The translations under genes and the position numbers were made by a program. Under the pieces are notes generated by a model. It searched no databases. It worked only from the letters and a program-made list of their open reading frames with translations, and was not told where the DNA came from. Below are positions 8,143-15,176 of a stretch of DNA of 16,961 bases, one piece after another (positions within the stretch are counted from its first letter, which is position 1; each line of letters starts with the position of its first letter). The DNA lies in contig CAMTOM010000004.1 of NCBI GenBank assembly GCA_947074125.1, forward strand, positions 1 to 16,961. The letters run 5' to 3'. Origin of the DNA: an uncultured Desulfovibrionaceae bacterium. GTDB taxonomy: Bacteria; Desulfobacterota; Desulfovibrionia; Desulfovibrionales; Desulfovibrionaceae.

Positions 8143-8170
8143 TGCTGTCCTGTGTGTTTACGCGACAGCA
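8143..8170 (+). repeat. Inverted repeat downstream of ppiD
   Basis: TGCTGTC (8143-8149) and GACAGCA (8164-8170) are perfect reverse complements separated by 14 bases. No T run follows, so it is not a standard terminator. It could be RNA structure in the ppiD 3' end or an operator upstream of glmS. Confidence 0.3.
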
Positions 8171-8215
8171 TGCTCAATGAAGATATATTTGTTTATAAGG
8201 CTACATGAGGTAGCA

Positions 8216-8243
8216 GGGGGGGCTCATGCCCCCTTTGTTTTTT
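8216..8243 (+). terminator. Intrinsic terminator between ppiD and glmS
   Basis: A run of G's ending in C (8217-8223) pairs with GCCCCC plus T (8228-8234) around a TCAT loop, followed by a T-rich tail to 8243. It ends the ppiD transcript, but it lies only 36 bases before the glmS start codon. Either the glmS promoter is squeezed into that gap or the hairpin acts as a glmS attenuator. Confidence 0.8.
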
Positions 8244-8279
8244 AGTATTTGTTTTTTATTACACCAATAGAGGTCATGT

Positions 8280-10106
8280 ATGTGTGGGATTATTGGATAC
8301 GCAGGACACCGTCCAGCAGTGCCGCTTGTGGTAGAAGGATTGGGGCGTCTGGAGTATCGCGGCTATGATTCGGCAGGTGTCGCGTTTATACGGGAAAACG
8401 CTCTTGAGGTTGTTAAGGCGCAGGGAAAACTTGTCTGCCTTGAAGAAAAGCTCGCGCAGATTCCAAATACTGTTGCGACATGTGCCATAGGACACACACG
8501 ATGGGCTACGCATGGTGTGCCTGCTGAGAGGAATGCGCATCCGCATTGCTCCAATAATAAACAGATTGCCATTGTGCATAATGGCATTATTGAGAATTTT
8601 CAGGAGCTTAAGGAAGGCCTGCTTTCCAAAGGACATACCTTTACTTCTGAAACAGATACTGAAGTGCTCGTGAATCTGATTGCGGAAGGGCGCAAACAGT
8701 GCGCGACATTGCAAGAGGCTTTTGCCTGGGCATTGCGTCAGGCGCATGGTGCGTACGCGGTCGCTCTGATGAGTCCTGAAGAGCCTGGTGTGCTTTATGC
8801 GGCACGTATGGCAGCCCCGTTGATTTTGGGTTCAGGTGTGGGAGAAAATTACGTAGCCTCTGATATTCCTGCTTTTCTGCCCTATACCAGAAATGTTGTT
8901 TTTCTGGATGATGGGGAAGTTGTGCGCCTCACGGCAAATAGCTGGGAAGTATTGGATCTTGAAACGCTCAAGCCTTGCCAGAAGCAGTGTGAGGCTATTC
9001 AGTGGGATATGCAGGCCGCGCAGAAGGGTGGCTACCGGCATTTCATGCTCAAAGAGATTTTCGAGCAGCCCAGAGTCATTCGTGACTGTCTGACTGGGCG
9101 TCTGACGCCAGATCGGAAGGGGGTACTCCTGCCAGAACTGGAGACGCTTCCTGTGCCAGAGCGCCTGCACATTGTGGCTTGTGGTACATCATATCATGCG
9201 GGGCTTTGGGGACGTCATTTGCTTGAGAGTTGGGCACAGATTCCCGTGAGTGTGGAAATCGCTTCGGAATTTCGCTATCGCGAGGCCTTGATTCTCAATG
9301 AGCGCGATATGGTTATGGTAATCAGCCAAAGTGGTGAAACTGCGGATACGCTAGCGGCATTGCGCATTGCGCAACAGCGCAATGTACCGGTGCTTGGTTT
9401 GTGCAATGTTGTCGGTTCCAGTATTGCACGTGACGCATCACAAGTGATCTATACACAGGCGGGACCAGAAATAAGTGTGGCTTCTACAAAGGCAATGTGC
9501 AGCCAGATGGTGATGCTGGCCTTGATTGCTCTAGCGTGGGCGACGCGAAAAGATTGCTTCGCGTCTGCGCAGCGAGCAGAGATTTTGCAGACGCTCTCTT
9601 CCCTGCCTGATATTCTTGAGCAGCATCTTCCTGCAATGCACAAGCAGGCTCAAGCAATAGCTCCCCGTTACGCAAAAGCGCGTAGCTTCTTCTATCTTGG
9701 GCGTGGGCATTGTTTCCCTCTTGCCTTGGAGGGAGCATTGAAGCTGAAGGAGCTTTCTTATATCCATGCTGAAGGTTATGCTTCGGGCGAAATGAAACAT
9801 GGCCCCATAGCGCTTATTGATTCTGATTTTCCCACATTTGCCTTAGCTCTTAATGACGCGCTGCTGCCTAAAGTGCAATCCAATATTGTGGAAGTACAGG
9901 CGCGGCAGGGGCAGGTCGTTGCGCTGACAGATGGCCCACTATCAATTCCGGTGGATGATGTCTGGCAGATTCCTTGTGTGCCAGGCGCTTTGGCTGCTTT
10001 TGCGGCCTTGCCAGCATTGCAGCTTTTCAGCTATGAAATGGCAGATTACCTCGGAAAAGATGTGGATCAGCCTCGCAATCTGGCAAAAAGTGTGACGGTA
10101 GAGTAG
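8280..10106 (+). CDS. glmS: Glutamine--fructose-6-phosphate aminotransferase (isomerizing)
   Basis: GlmS makes glucosamine-6-phosphate from fructose-6-phosphate and glutamine, the entry step to UDP-GlcNAc for peptidoglycan and lipopolysaccharide. The product has 608 residues, the family's normal length. It begins MCGIIGY, so Met removal exposes the catalytic Cys. AGAGG (8269-8273) lies six bases upstream; the ATG at 8276 is out of frame. Glutaminase residues are present: GHTRWATHG from residue 71, NGIIEN near 101, and SETDTEV with Asp near 126. SIS domain 1 carries CGTSYHAG at 301 and SQSGETADT at 349. SIS domain 2 carries EGALKLKELSYIHAEGYASG and KHGPIALI. The C-terminus NLAKSVTVE retains the conserved active-site Lys. 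The STKAMCSQ motif differs slightly from the usual STKAFT. The gene is flanked by terminators and appears monocistronic. Confidence 0.98.
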   Translation: MCGIIGYAGHRPAVPLVVEGLGRLEYRGYDSAGVAFIRENALEVVKAQGKLVCLEEKLAQIPNTVATCAIGHTRWATHGVPAERNAHPHCSNNKQIAIVHNGIIENFQELKEGLLSKGHTFTSETDTEVLVNLIAEGRKQCATLQEAFAWALRQAHGAYAVALMSPEEPGVLYAARMAAPLILGSGVGENYVASDIPAFLPYTRNVVFLDDGEVVRLTANSWEVLDLETLKPCQKQCEAIQWDMQAAQKGGYRHFMLKEIFEQPRVIRDCLTGRLTPDRKGVLLPELETLPVPERLHIVACGTSYHAGLWGRHLLESWAQIPVSVEIASEFRYREALILNERDMVMVISQSGETADTLAALRIAQQRNVPVLGLCNVVGSSIARDASQVIYTQAGPEISVASTKAMCSQMVMLALIALAWATRKDCFASAQRAEILQTLSSLPDILEQHLPAMHKQAQAIAPRYAKARSFFYLGRGHCFPLALEGALKLKELSYIHAEGYASGEMKHGPIALIDSDFPTFALALNDALLPKVQSNIVEVQARQGQVVALTDGPLSIPVDDVWQIPCVPGALAAFAALPALQLFSYEMADYLGKDVDQPRNLAKSVTVE

Positions 10107-10170
10107 ATTTTAGGCGATGTGTCTTATCCGCTCTTGTCGGGGTGGGTGAGAAAAAATGATGTGTGAGAGA

Positions 10171-10210
10171 GAGAAAGCCTTTTGTAAGCGAAAGGTTTTC
10201 TCTTTTATTT
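10171..10210 (+). terminator. Long-stem intrinsic terminator after glmS
   Basis: GAGAAAGCCTTT (10171-10182) pairs with AAAGGTTTTCTC (10191-10202) over 12 base pairs with one G-T pair and an eight-base loop, followed by TTTTATTT (10203-10210). It ends 28 bases before the lysO-like start, so it may also bear on expression of that gene. Confidence 0.85.
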
Positions 10211-10212
10211 AA

Positions 10213-10230
10213 GATGATACAGTCATTATC
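10213..10230. promoter_or_regulatory. Operator-like imperfect palindrome before the lysO-like gene
   Basis: GATGAT-N6-ATTATC (10213-10230) has five of six outer positions symmetric. It lies between the glmS terminator and the ribosome-binding region of the next gene. Position and symmetry suggest a repressor or activator site. The right half resembles a Fur-box half but the left half does not fit the 19-base Fur spacing. Confidence 0.25.
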
Positions 10231-10238
10231 AGAGAAAT

Positions 10239-10841
10239 ATGAACGGAACACTGACAATCCTTGGCTGTTTCCTGGTCGGTATTGTACTTGGCTGGAGCAC
10301 ATGGCTGCCTGAGAATCTTGCCATAGACGAGGCCAGTCTGGGCGCTCTCTATGTATTGATGCTGCTGGTAGGGATCAGTATTGGCGCAGATGGGCGTTTG
10401 CGCGAAATGTTGCGTACCTTGCACCCGCGTGTGTTGCTGGTGCCTGTCTGCACTGTGATAGGTACATTTGTGGGTGTGGCGGCGGTCAGTATTTTTCTTC
10501 CGTATTCTTTGGCGGAATGTCTGGCGGTGGGTGCGGGATTTGGCTATTACTCGTTTTCTTCAATTTTTATTACACAATACAGAGGGGTGGAGCTGGGCAC
10601 AATTGCCCTTATGAGCAATATTATTCGTGAAGTGATAACATTGCTGGGGGCGGTGTGGCTTGCGCGATGCTATGGGGCGCTGGCTCCCATTTGCGCGGGG
10701 GGCAGTACTACCATGGATACAACACTGCCTGTAATTATCCGCGCTTCTGGTAAAGACATGCTCTTTACAGCGATTGTTCACGCATTGGTACTTGATTTGA
10801 CCATTCCTTTCTGGCTGTTGCTATTTTGTTCATTCGCCTGA
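10239..10841 (+). CDS. lysO: LysO-family (DUF340) lysine exporter, short form
   Basis: A 200-residue inner-membrane protein matching the C-terminal two-thirds of E. coli LysO (YbjE, 299 residues), which exports L-lysine. Five or six hydrophobic segments are visible, including residues 4-20, 37-50, 66-88, 133-150 and 176-196. The family core is clear: AVGAGFGYYSFSSIFI (97-111), LGTIALMSNIIREV (119-132), and GGSTTMDTTLPVI (154-166). Glu131 and Asp160 sit almost exactly as far apart as the two acidic residues reported essential in E. coli LysO (Glu233, Asp261), so they are the likely functional pair. The ribosome site is a weak AGAGAA before ATG 10239. The missing N-terminal third would be in a separate small protein in split systems; none is seen next to it. 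The last 12 bases overlap the end of the convergent DHH gene. Confidence 0.85.
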   Translation: MNGTLTILGCFLVGIVLGWSTWLPENLAIDEASLGALYVLMLLVGISIGADGRLREMLRTLHPRVLLVPVCTVIGTFVGVAAVSIFLPYSLAECLAVGAGFGYYSFSSIFITQYRGVELGTIALMSNIIREVITLLGAVWLARCYGALAPICAGGSTTMDTTLPVIIRASGKDMLFTAIVHALVLDLTIPFWLLLFCSFA

Positions 10842-11846
10842 AGAAGTCTCCTTTGCGGGACTGGCATCAGCACGATAAAGGCGGCGATGTGCCAGACGTT
10901 GGAAAACAAAGTCTCGCACCGTTTCTTTGGCCGGAATGGCGCTGAGGGGGAATTCTGCACGCGCCAGAGCATGATGTCCTCCCGCAGTCCCAACATCTTG
11001 GAAACACGCCATGGCGAGCCGTCCAATATCGCGGCTTCCATCCCCCCGAAAAACGATCACAACGGTATCTGTCACAACACCGCTGACAGCAATCCATTTC
11101 AATCCGTGTACCCGTGTGAAAAAGTCAGCTATGGCGACCAGCAGATCTCCATTGGAGACATCGCCCAAGTGGGTATGTGCGCCATTCCCGCGACAGGGGT
11201 GCAGTGAGCGAAAGGCGCGCCCGAAGAGAGGGAGCCAGGAGCGCAGGTATTCGCTGCGGGTAATACGTCGCAATAAAGTATTGTCAGCATAATGGAAGAG
11301 CCACTGGTAGGCATTGAAGTCATCAATAGTGCCGGAGCGTTCAAAAACGGCGGTATCAGTGCGAATGCCATAGAGCAAGGCTGTCGAGAGGAGCCTGCCT
11401 GGACGTATTTTGAGAAAGCGTAGATAGCGTGTCAGGAGGGTGCTGGTGGCGCCTATAGCGGGTCGGATATCGATAAAAGGTGCAGCAACGGGGAATTCGG
11501 CAACTTCTGGATGGTGATCAATAACAACAGAAAAGTTGATCCCTTCAAAAGCCGGATGGTGATGTGGTTGTGAGTCCACAAGGGCGAAGTGGCTGAACTG
11601 TTCTTTCATGTCAGCCTGCCATTCGACAAGCGGAATGCGTAAATAACGTATCATGGCGAGGTTGTCGGGGCGTGTAATAGTATTGGTGTTTGCAATCACA
11701 ACACTATGTACGCGACGACTCAGGATACGCTTAAGCGCCATGGCAGAGGCAAGGGCGTCAGGATCGGCAGTAATGAGGATGCACCAGTTATCGTCTTTTC
11801 CCAGAGTTTGCAGCCAGTTTTTCAATTTTTGCGAAATTGGGATCAT
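10830..11846 (-). CDS. DHH/DHHA1-family phosphoesterase
   Basis: A 338-residue member of the DHH superfamily, which includes the NrnA nanoRNA/pAp phosphatases and GdpP-type cyclic-di-AMP phosphodiesterases. I chose ATG at 11846, which has GGAG at six bases' spacing; an in-frame ATG at 11900 adds 18 residues without a ribosome site. Motifs: ITADPDALAS (25-34, the D-x-D of motif I), DSQP (91-94, motif II), DHHP (110-113, motif III), GIRTDT (160-165, motif IV), and a DHHA1 domain with GGHHALARAEFPL (289-301). Motif I lacks the His that usually starts the NrnA form (H-x-N-P-D-G-D), though both Asp ligands remain. There is no membrane or sensor domain, so it is soluble, unlike GdpP. Substrate is probably a short oligonucleotide, pAp or cyclic dinucleotide. 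It lies 117 bases downstream of the M16 protease gene on the same strand and may be cotranscribed. Confidence 0.9.
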   Translation of the reverse strand: MIPISQKLKNWLQTLGKDDNWCILITADPDALASAMALKRILSRRVHSVVIANTNTITRPDNLAMIRYLRIPLVEWQADMKEQFSHFALVDSQPHHHPAFEGINFSVVIDHHPEVAEFPVAAPFIDIRPAIGATSTLLTRYLRFLKIRPGRLLSTALLYGIRTDTAVFERSGTIDDFNAYQWLFHYADNTLLRRITRSEYLRSWLPLFGRAFRSLHPCRGNGAHTHLGDVSNGDLLVAIADFFTRVHGLKWIAVSGVVTDTVVIVFRGDGSRDIGRLAMACFQDVGTAGGHHALARAEFPLSAIPAKETVRDFVFQRLAHRRLYRADASPAKETSSGE

Positions 11847-11904
11847 ATATTTCTCCAAAAAGTTGAGAAAGGGAGTCCCAACCTCTGACAAAGAATACAC
11901 TGCT

Positions 11905-11949
11905 CTTTCTGGCGGCGTGTTACACTAAAGGCTGAAAGCCGCCAGAAAG
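11905..11949 (-). repeat. 12-bp perfect inverted repeat between the M16 and DHH genes
   Basis: CTTTCTGGCGGC (11905-11916) and GCCGCCAGAAAG (11938-11949) are perfect reverse complements separated by 21 bases. The loop contains the smaller palindrome GTGTTACAC (11917-11925). It lies just past the M16 stop codon on that strand. Neither strand shows a T run after the stem, so it is not a standard intrinsic terminator. It could be a 3'-end stabilising hairpin, a partial terminator or a protein-binding site controlling read-through into the DHH gene. Confidence 0.6.
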
Positions 11950-11963
11950 GGCAGGGAAGAGCT

Positions 11964-14870
11964 CTAGAAGAGCTGGTGTAGTGTCCAGTTATGTTCTGTT
12001 GCTGTACGTTCTACGCTGGCGCCACCGAGGGCAGCAATAACGGAGCGGCTTCTGGCTTCTTCCAGTATATCAGCAAAGTCATGGAAGTGGCGTGCGGTTG
12101 TGGCACGCATTTCATCACGCAACTGTTGTCGTTGTTCTTCGGTGTCTCCAGTCAGATGATGCGTGAGGGCGTGTGCGCCTTTGGCATCTGGCAGCAGATG
12201 GGTATCAAGATCTCCCACAGCGCCCACGATAGCTCGTGTAAGTTCTTGCTGGTCTGGGCGGAAATTGCGCAGGAAGTCGGGAACGGCAGTATAGGCATTA
12301 AGAGTGCTGCTCACCGATGGATCACGGAACGAAACGTACGAGAGGTTGCCGCTGACACGTCCGAAGAGGCAGGCAACGCCGTACGCGCCTCCCTGAACAC
12401 GCACTCTGTCCCAGAGATAGCCCATGCGCAGATAGCGGAAAATAACCGCTGCGGAGCCGTGGAAAGTGTATCCCTGTTTATAGAGATTACATCCCATACC
12501 CACATAGTTTACCTGAGCAGGAGTACGGAAGGCTTCTGCTACGGGAAAGGCGGCGGGCTGCCAGTCGTTTGCAATGGGATGCGAGAGTGCGGGGAGGCTC
12601 TTCAGAAGAGTCTGGGCGCCCTGCTGTGCAGCCGCGCAGTCTTGGGTACTGGCCGTGCAGTCAAAGAGGGCGCGATTGCTTTGGACGACGATCTGACGCA
12701 GTGTTGTGAGGTCAGCCACAACGCCATCCCAATCAGTGCTAACGCGGTCAATCATACTTCTGACGCTTTGCAGATAGCTGACACCGCCAGTGATTTCGTT
12801 GAGCCAGTCGGCGATAGTGTGGCGGGCGCGCAGGCGCAGGAGCATGGCGCGATTGCCAAAAGAGAGCATGTATTGTTCAAGGCGTGCTTTTGTTTCCAGA
12901 AGCATCTGGAGGATGCGCTCCTGATTATTGGCAATAGGCTGGGGACGCAAGAGGATTTCGTGCAGGATGTCAAAAAAGTCCTGCTGTTTGCTTGCGACAG
13001 CTTTCCCCGAAAGCTTCATGTAGGCAACCGGTGTATTGCTGGCAAAGGCATTGCTGACAAAGAGTCCCGCGCCAATGCCGCCAGTGTGGGCGGCGATACG
13101 CATACCGAGGTCGGCGTAATCTCTTTCCTGAGTGCCCATTTCAGTGAATGTTCTTCCCAGAAGTGGCAGGAGCGGGAGTAGCTTTGCGGGTACGGTATCA
13201 ATGGGGAAGAGGAAGCTTGAATAGACAATACCAGAGGTATCAAGCTCATGGAAAAGACAGGTATTGGGGGGCGTGCTGTCTGTGCGTAGAGGCAGCAGGG
13301 TATTTTTTTCAGGCAGATCAGTGACTTCAAGGTGAGGAATGGTTGCCAGTGCTTCAGGGCTGTCTGGTGTTGCCTGGGCTTGCTGGAGAGCCACGGTATT
13401 TGCGACAACAGCCGCCCGTTCTTCAGCAGAACATACTTTCTGTATGGATTCCAGACGGTCGCGCTCTGTTTTCAGACGCATTTCGCCCAGGCGGGCATCT
13501 GGCAGCAATACGACAGTTGCGCGGTGGTTGTTATTGAGGAACCAGGTGCTGATGGCCTCTTCAAAGACTTTTTCCCCCTTGGCGAGGCGTTCTTTGAGCT
13601 TGTTGAGGGGTGCTTCCCAAGCCAGCGCGGCAAAGGGATCGCCATCATAAAGCCAGGTAGAGAGGGATTGAATCATGGCCACAAGACCGCGTGGGAAGCT
13701 GCCAGAATTATTTTCACGCAGGTCAAATTCCACACTGTTTATGGCAGCATCAACGGCGGCTTGCGGGATGCCTTCTTCTGCCAGTTGTCCCAAAGTATCG
13801 AAGATCAGCATTTCTGCTTTGCGAACATCTTCAGGCGCGAGTCCTTTCAGGCCAGTGGAGTAGTACATCTGGCGGACATCTGTTTCCAGACCAACGCCGG
13901 TGGTATCTTCTCCCAGTCCGGATTCGATAAGAGCTTTGCGTAGAGGAGAACCAGGGAGTCCTTCGAGGATATGTTCCAGTATGGCAAACAGCAGGCTGTT
14001 ATCGACATCGCTTGTTTCCGAGAGCATCCAGTTTACCGTGAGGTAGGCGCGATTTTCCTCTTCGGTAGCCGCATAGGGGATTTCCAGCAGGCGCGGCGTA
14101 TCTTTGCGTTTCTGAAGCGGAATGGAGGAGTCAACAGCGCGCTTGGTGTAGGGTGCGAGAGTTTTTGCGAGGATATTCAGGCGCTCTTCTTCCGGATCGT
14201 CTCCCCAGAAGAAAAAGCGGGCATTGGATGGATGATAGTAGGAACTGTGGAAGTTTTTAAATGCTTCATAGGTCAGTTGTGGAATGACTTCCGGATTGCC
14301 TCCGGAGTCCAGCGAGTAGAGCGTGTCCGGATAGAGGGACTGTTGGGACTGTTCCGCGAGAACAGAGTCAGGAGAGGAGTAAGCGCCTTTCATTTCGTTA
14401 TAGACAACGCCTTTGAAGGACCAGGGCGAGTCAGGCGCATCAGCTTCAATATGCCAGCCTTCCTGCTGGAAGATGGCTTCAGTGATACGGGGTGCGAAGA
14501 CAGCATCCATATAAACATCTACGAGGTTGTAGAAGTCGCGCAAATTGGTGCTGGCGACGGGGTAGGATGTTTTGTCGGGGAAGGTAAAGGCATTGAGAAA
14601 GGTTTGCAATGAGCCTTTGAGGAGTTCGACAAAGGGTTCTTTGACAGGATATTTTTCAGAGCCGCACAAAACTGAATGCTCCAGAATATGTGCAACGCCC
14701 GTGGAGTCAGATGGTGGTGTACGGAATGTTGCCGAGAAGCATTTGTTTTCGTCATTGTTGCAGATAGAGAGCAGTTCGGCACCCGTTATGTTGTGACGCC
14801 AGAGTCGGGCGATACCGCCGACTTCAGTCATGTGTTTTTCCTGTAGCAGAGTAAAGGCAGTGTTGCTCAT
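11964..14870 (-). CDS. PreP-like M16C zinc metalloprotease
   Basis: A 968-residue M16C (pitrilysin/PreP) peptidase. The ATG at 14870 has AGGA at six bases' spacing; the frame stays open another 65 codons upstream to 15065, but that stretch is low-quality as protein and has no ribosome site. The inverted zinc motif H-x-x-E-H is HILEH at 61-65 (Glu64 catalytic), and Glu159 in NEMKGAYS is the third ligand. The inactive C-terminal half carries the substrate-binding RVQGGAYG and SFRDPS signature. Length fits presequence proteases (about 970 residues), which form a closed chamber and degrade unfolded peptides up to several dozen residues. No signal peptide follows the chosen start, so it is probably a cytoplasmic peptide scavenger. 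The DHH gene follows on the same strand. A 396-codon open frame on the opposite strand is its shadow. Confidence 0.93.
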   Translation of the reverse strand: MSNTAFTLLQEKHMTEVGGIARLWRHNITGAELLSICNNDENKCFSATFRTPPSDSTGVAHILEHSVLCGSEKYPVKEPFVELLKGSLQTFLNAFTFPDKTSYPVASTNLRDFYNLVDVYMDAVFAPRITEAIFQQEGWHIEADAPDSPWSFKGVVYNEMKGAYSSPDSVLAEQSQQSLYPDTLYSLDSGGNPEVIPQLTYEAFKNFHSSYYHPSNARFFFWGDDPEEERLNILAKTLAPYTKRAVDSSIPLQKRKDTPRLLEIPYAATEEENRAYLTVNWMLSETSDVDNSLLFAILEHILEGLPGSPLRKALIESGLGEDTTGVGLETDVRQMYYSTGLKGLAPEDVRKAEMLIFDTLGQLAEEGIPQAAVDAAINSVEFDLRENNSGSFPRGLVAMIQSLSTWLYDGDPFAALAWEAPLNKLKERLAKGEKVFEEAISTWFLNNNHRATVVLLPDARLGEMRLKTERDRLESIQKVCSAEERAAVVANTVALQQAQATPDSPEALATIPHLEVTDLPEKNTLLPLRTDSTPPNTCLFHELDTSGIVYSSFLFPIDTVPAKLLPLLPLLGRTFTEMGTQERDYADLGMRIAAHTGGIGAGLFVSNAFASNTPVAYMKLSGKAVASKQQDFFDILHEILLRPQPIANNQERILQMLLETKARLEQYMLSFGNRAMLLRLRARHTIADWLNEITGGVSYLQSVRSMIDRVSTDWDGVVADLTTLRQIVVQSNRALFDCTASTQDCAAAQQGAQTLLKSLPALSHPIANDWQPAAFPVAEAFRTPAQVNYVGMGCNLYKQGYTFHGSAAVIFRYLRMGYLWDRVRVQGGAYGVACLFGRVSGNLSYVSFRDPSVSSTLNAYTAVPDFLRNFRPDQQELTRAIVGAVGDLDTHLLPDAKGAHALTHHLTGDTEEQRQQLRDEMRATTARHFHDFADILEEARSRSVIAALGGASVERTATEHNWTLHQLF

Positions 14871-15176
14871 GAAATATCCTTTTGGTTTTATGAATGATTC
14901 TTTTTTAGTATAGGCATTGTTTTCATTTAGGAAAGGGGAGATATTTGAAGAGGGGGGAGTGTATCCTAAAGATTGTTCAAAAATAGTTCGAAAGTTTCTT
15001 GTACAACCAAGGTTAGCCTCATGGCAAGGGCTTCGAGGTGGGTTCTGTAGTCTTTTGATCCTCACAGAACTTGTATTTTCGTCTGCTTCGCTATACGTTA
15101 CGAAAAAAATAATACTGGTGTGAACCGAAATGATGTGAACAGTCGGTTCATAACAAATAGCTATGGAGTGACCATT
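14871..15176. promoter_or_regulatory. Divergent control region of the M16 and M48 protease genes
   Basis: This 306-base gap must drive both proteases outward. Toward the M48 gene there is a weak -10-like TATACG (15092-15097) and an A+T-rich TAATAC (15110-15115), neither with a strong -35. TTTTCGT (15076-15082) and ACGAAAA (15100-15106) are reverse complements and bracket the first of these. Toward the M16 gene a TATACT-like hexamer occurs on the minus strand near 14916-14921, also without a clear -35. No gene or known RNA is recognised. Confidence 0.35.
15119..15151. promoter_or_regulatory. Clustered operator-like half-sites upstream of the M48 protease gene
   Basis: TGTGAAC occurs at 15119-15125 and again at 15134-15140, a 15-base period. 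An inverted GGTTCA ends at 15150. TGAACCGA (15121-15128) is a perfect reverse complement of TCGGTTCA (15143-15150), and TGAAC-N5-GTTCA (15136-15150) is a second, overlapping palindrome. The cluster ends 14 bases before the GGAG ribosome site, the expected place for a repressor operator. Confidence 0.4.

Noticed and set aside
9358..9384. Inverted repeat CATTGCGC / GCGCAATG inside glmS
   Set aside because: It arises from Ala-Leu-Arg-Ile-Ala-Gln-Gln-Arg codons in a conserved SIS-domain helix; no independent sign of function.
10213..10230. Fur box upstream of lysO
   Set aside because: Only the right half (TCATTATC) fits the 19-base consensus; the left half matches poorly at the correct spacing. 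Kept only as a generic operator-like palindrome.
11991..13181. A 396-codon open frame on the plus strand
   Set aside because: It lies wholly antisense to the PreP-like protease, whose zinc motifs and length are secure. The plus-strand translation is Cys/Gly/Ser-rich with no domain, as expected of a codon-bias shadow.
14871..15065. 65-codon N-terminal extension of the M16 protease frame
   Set aside because: No ribosome site precedes it, the residues look non-coding, and ATG 14870 has a good AGGA. The extension would also use up most of the divergent promoter region.
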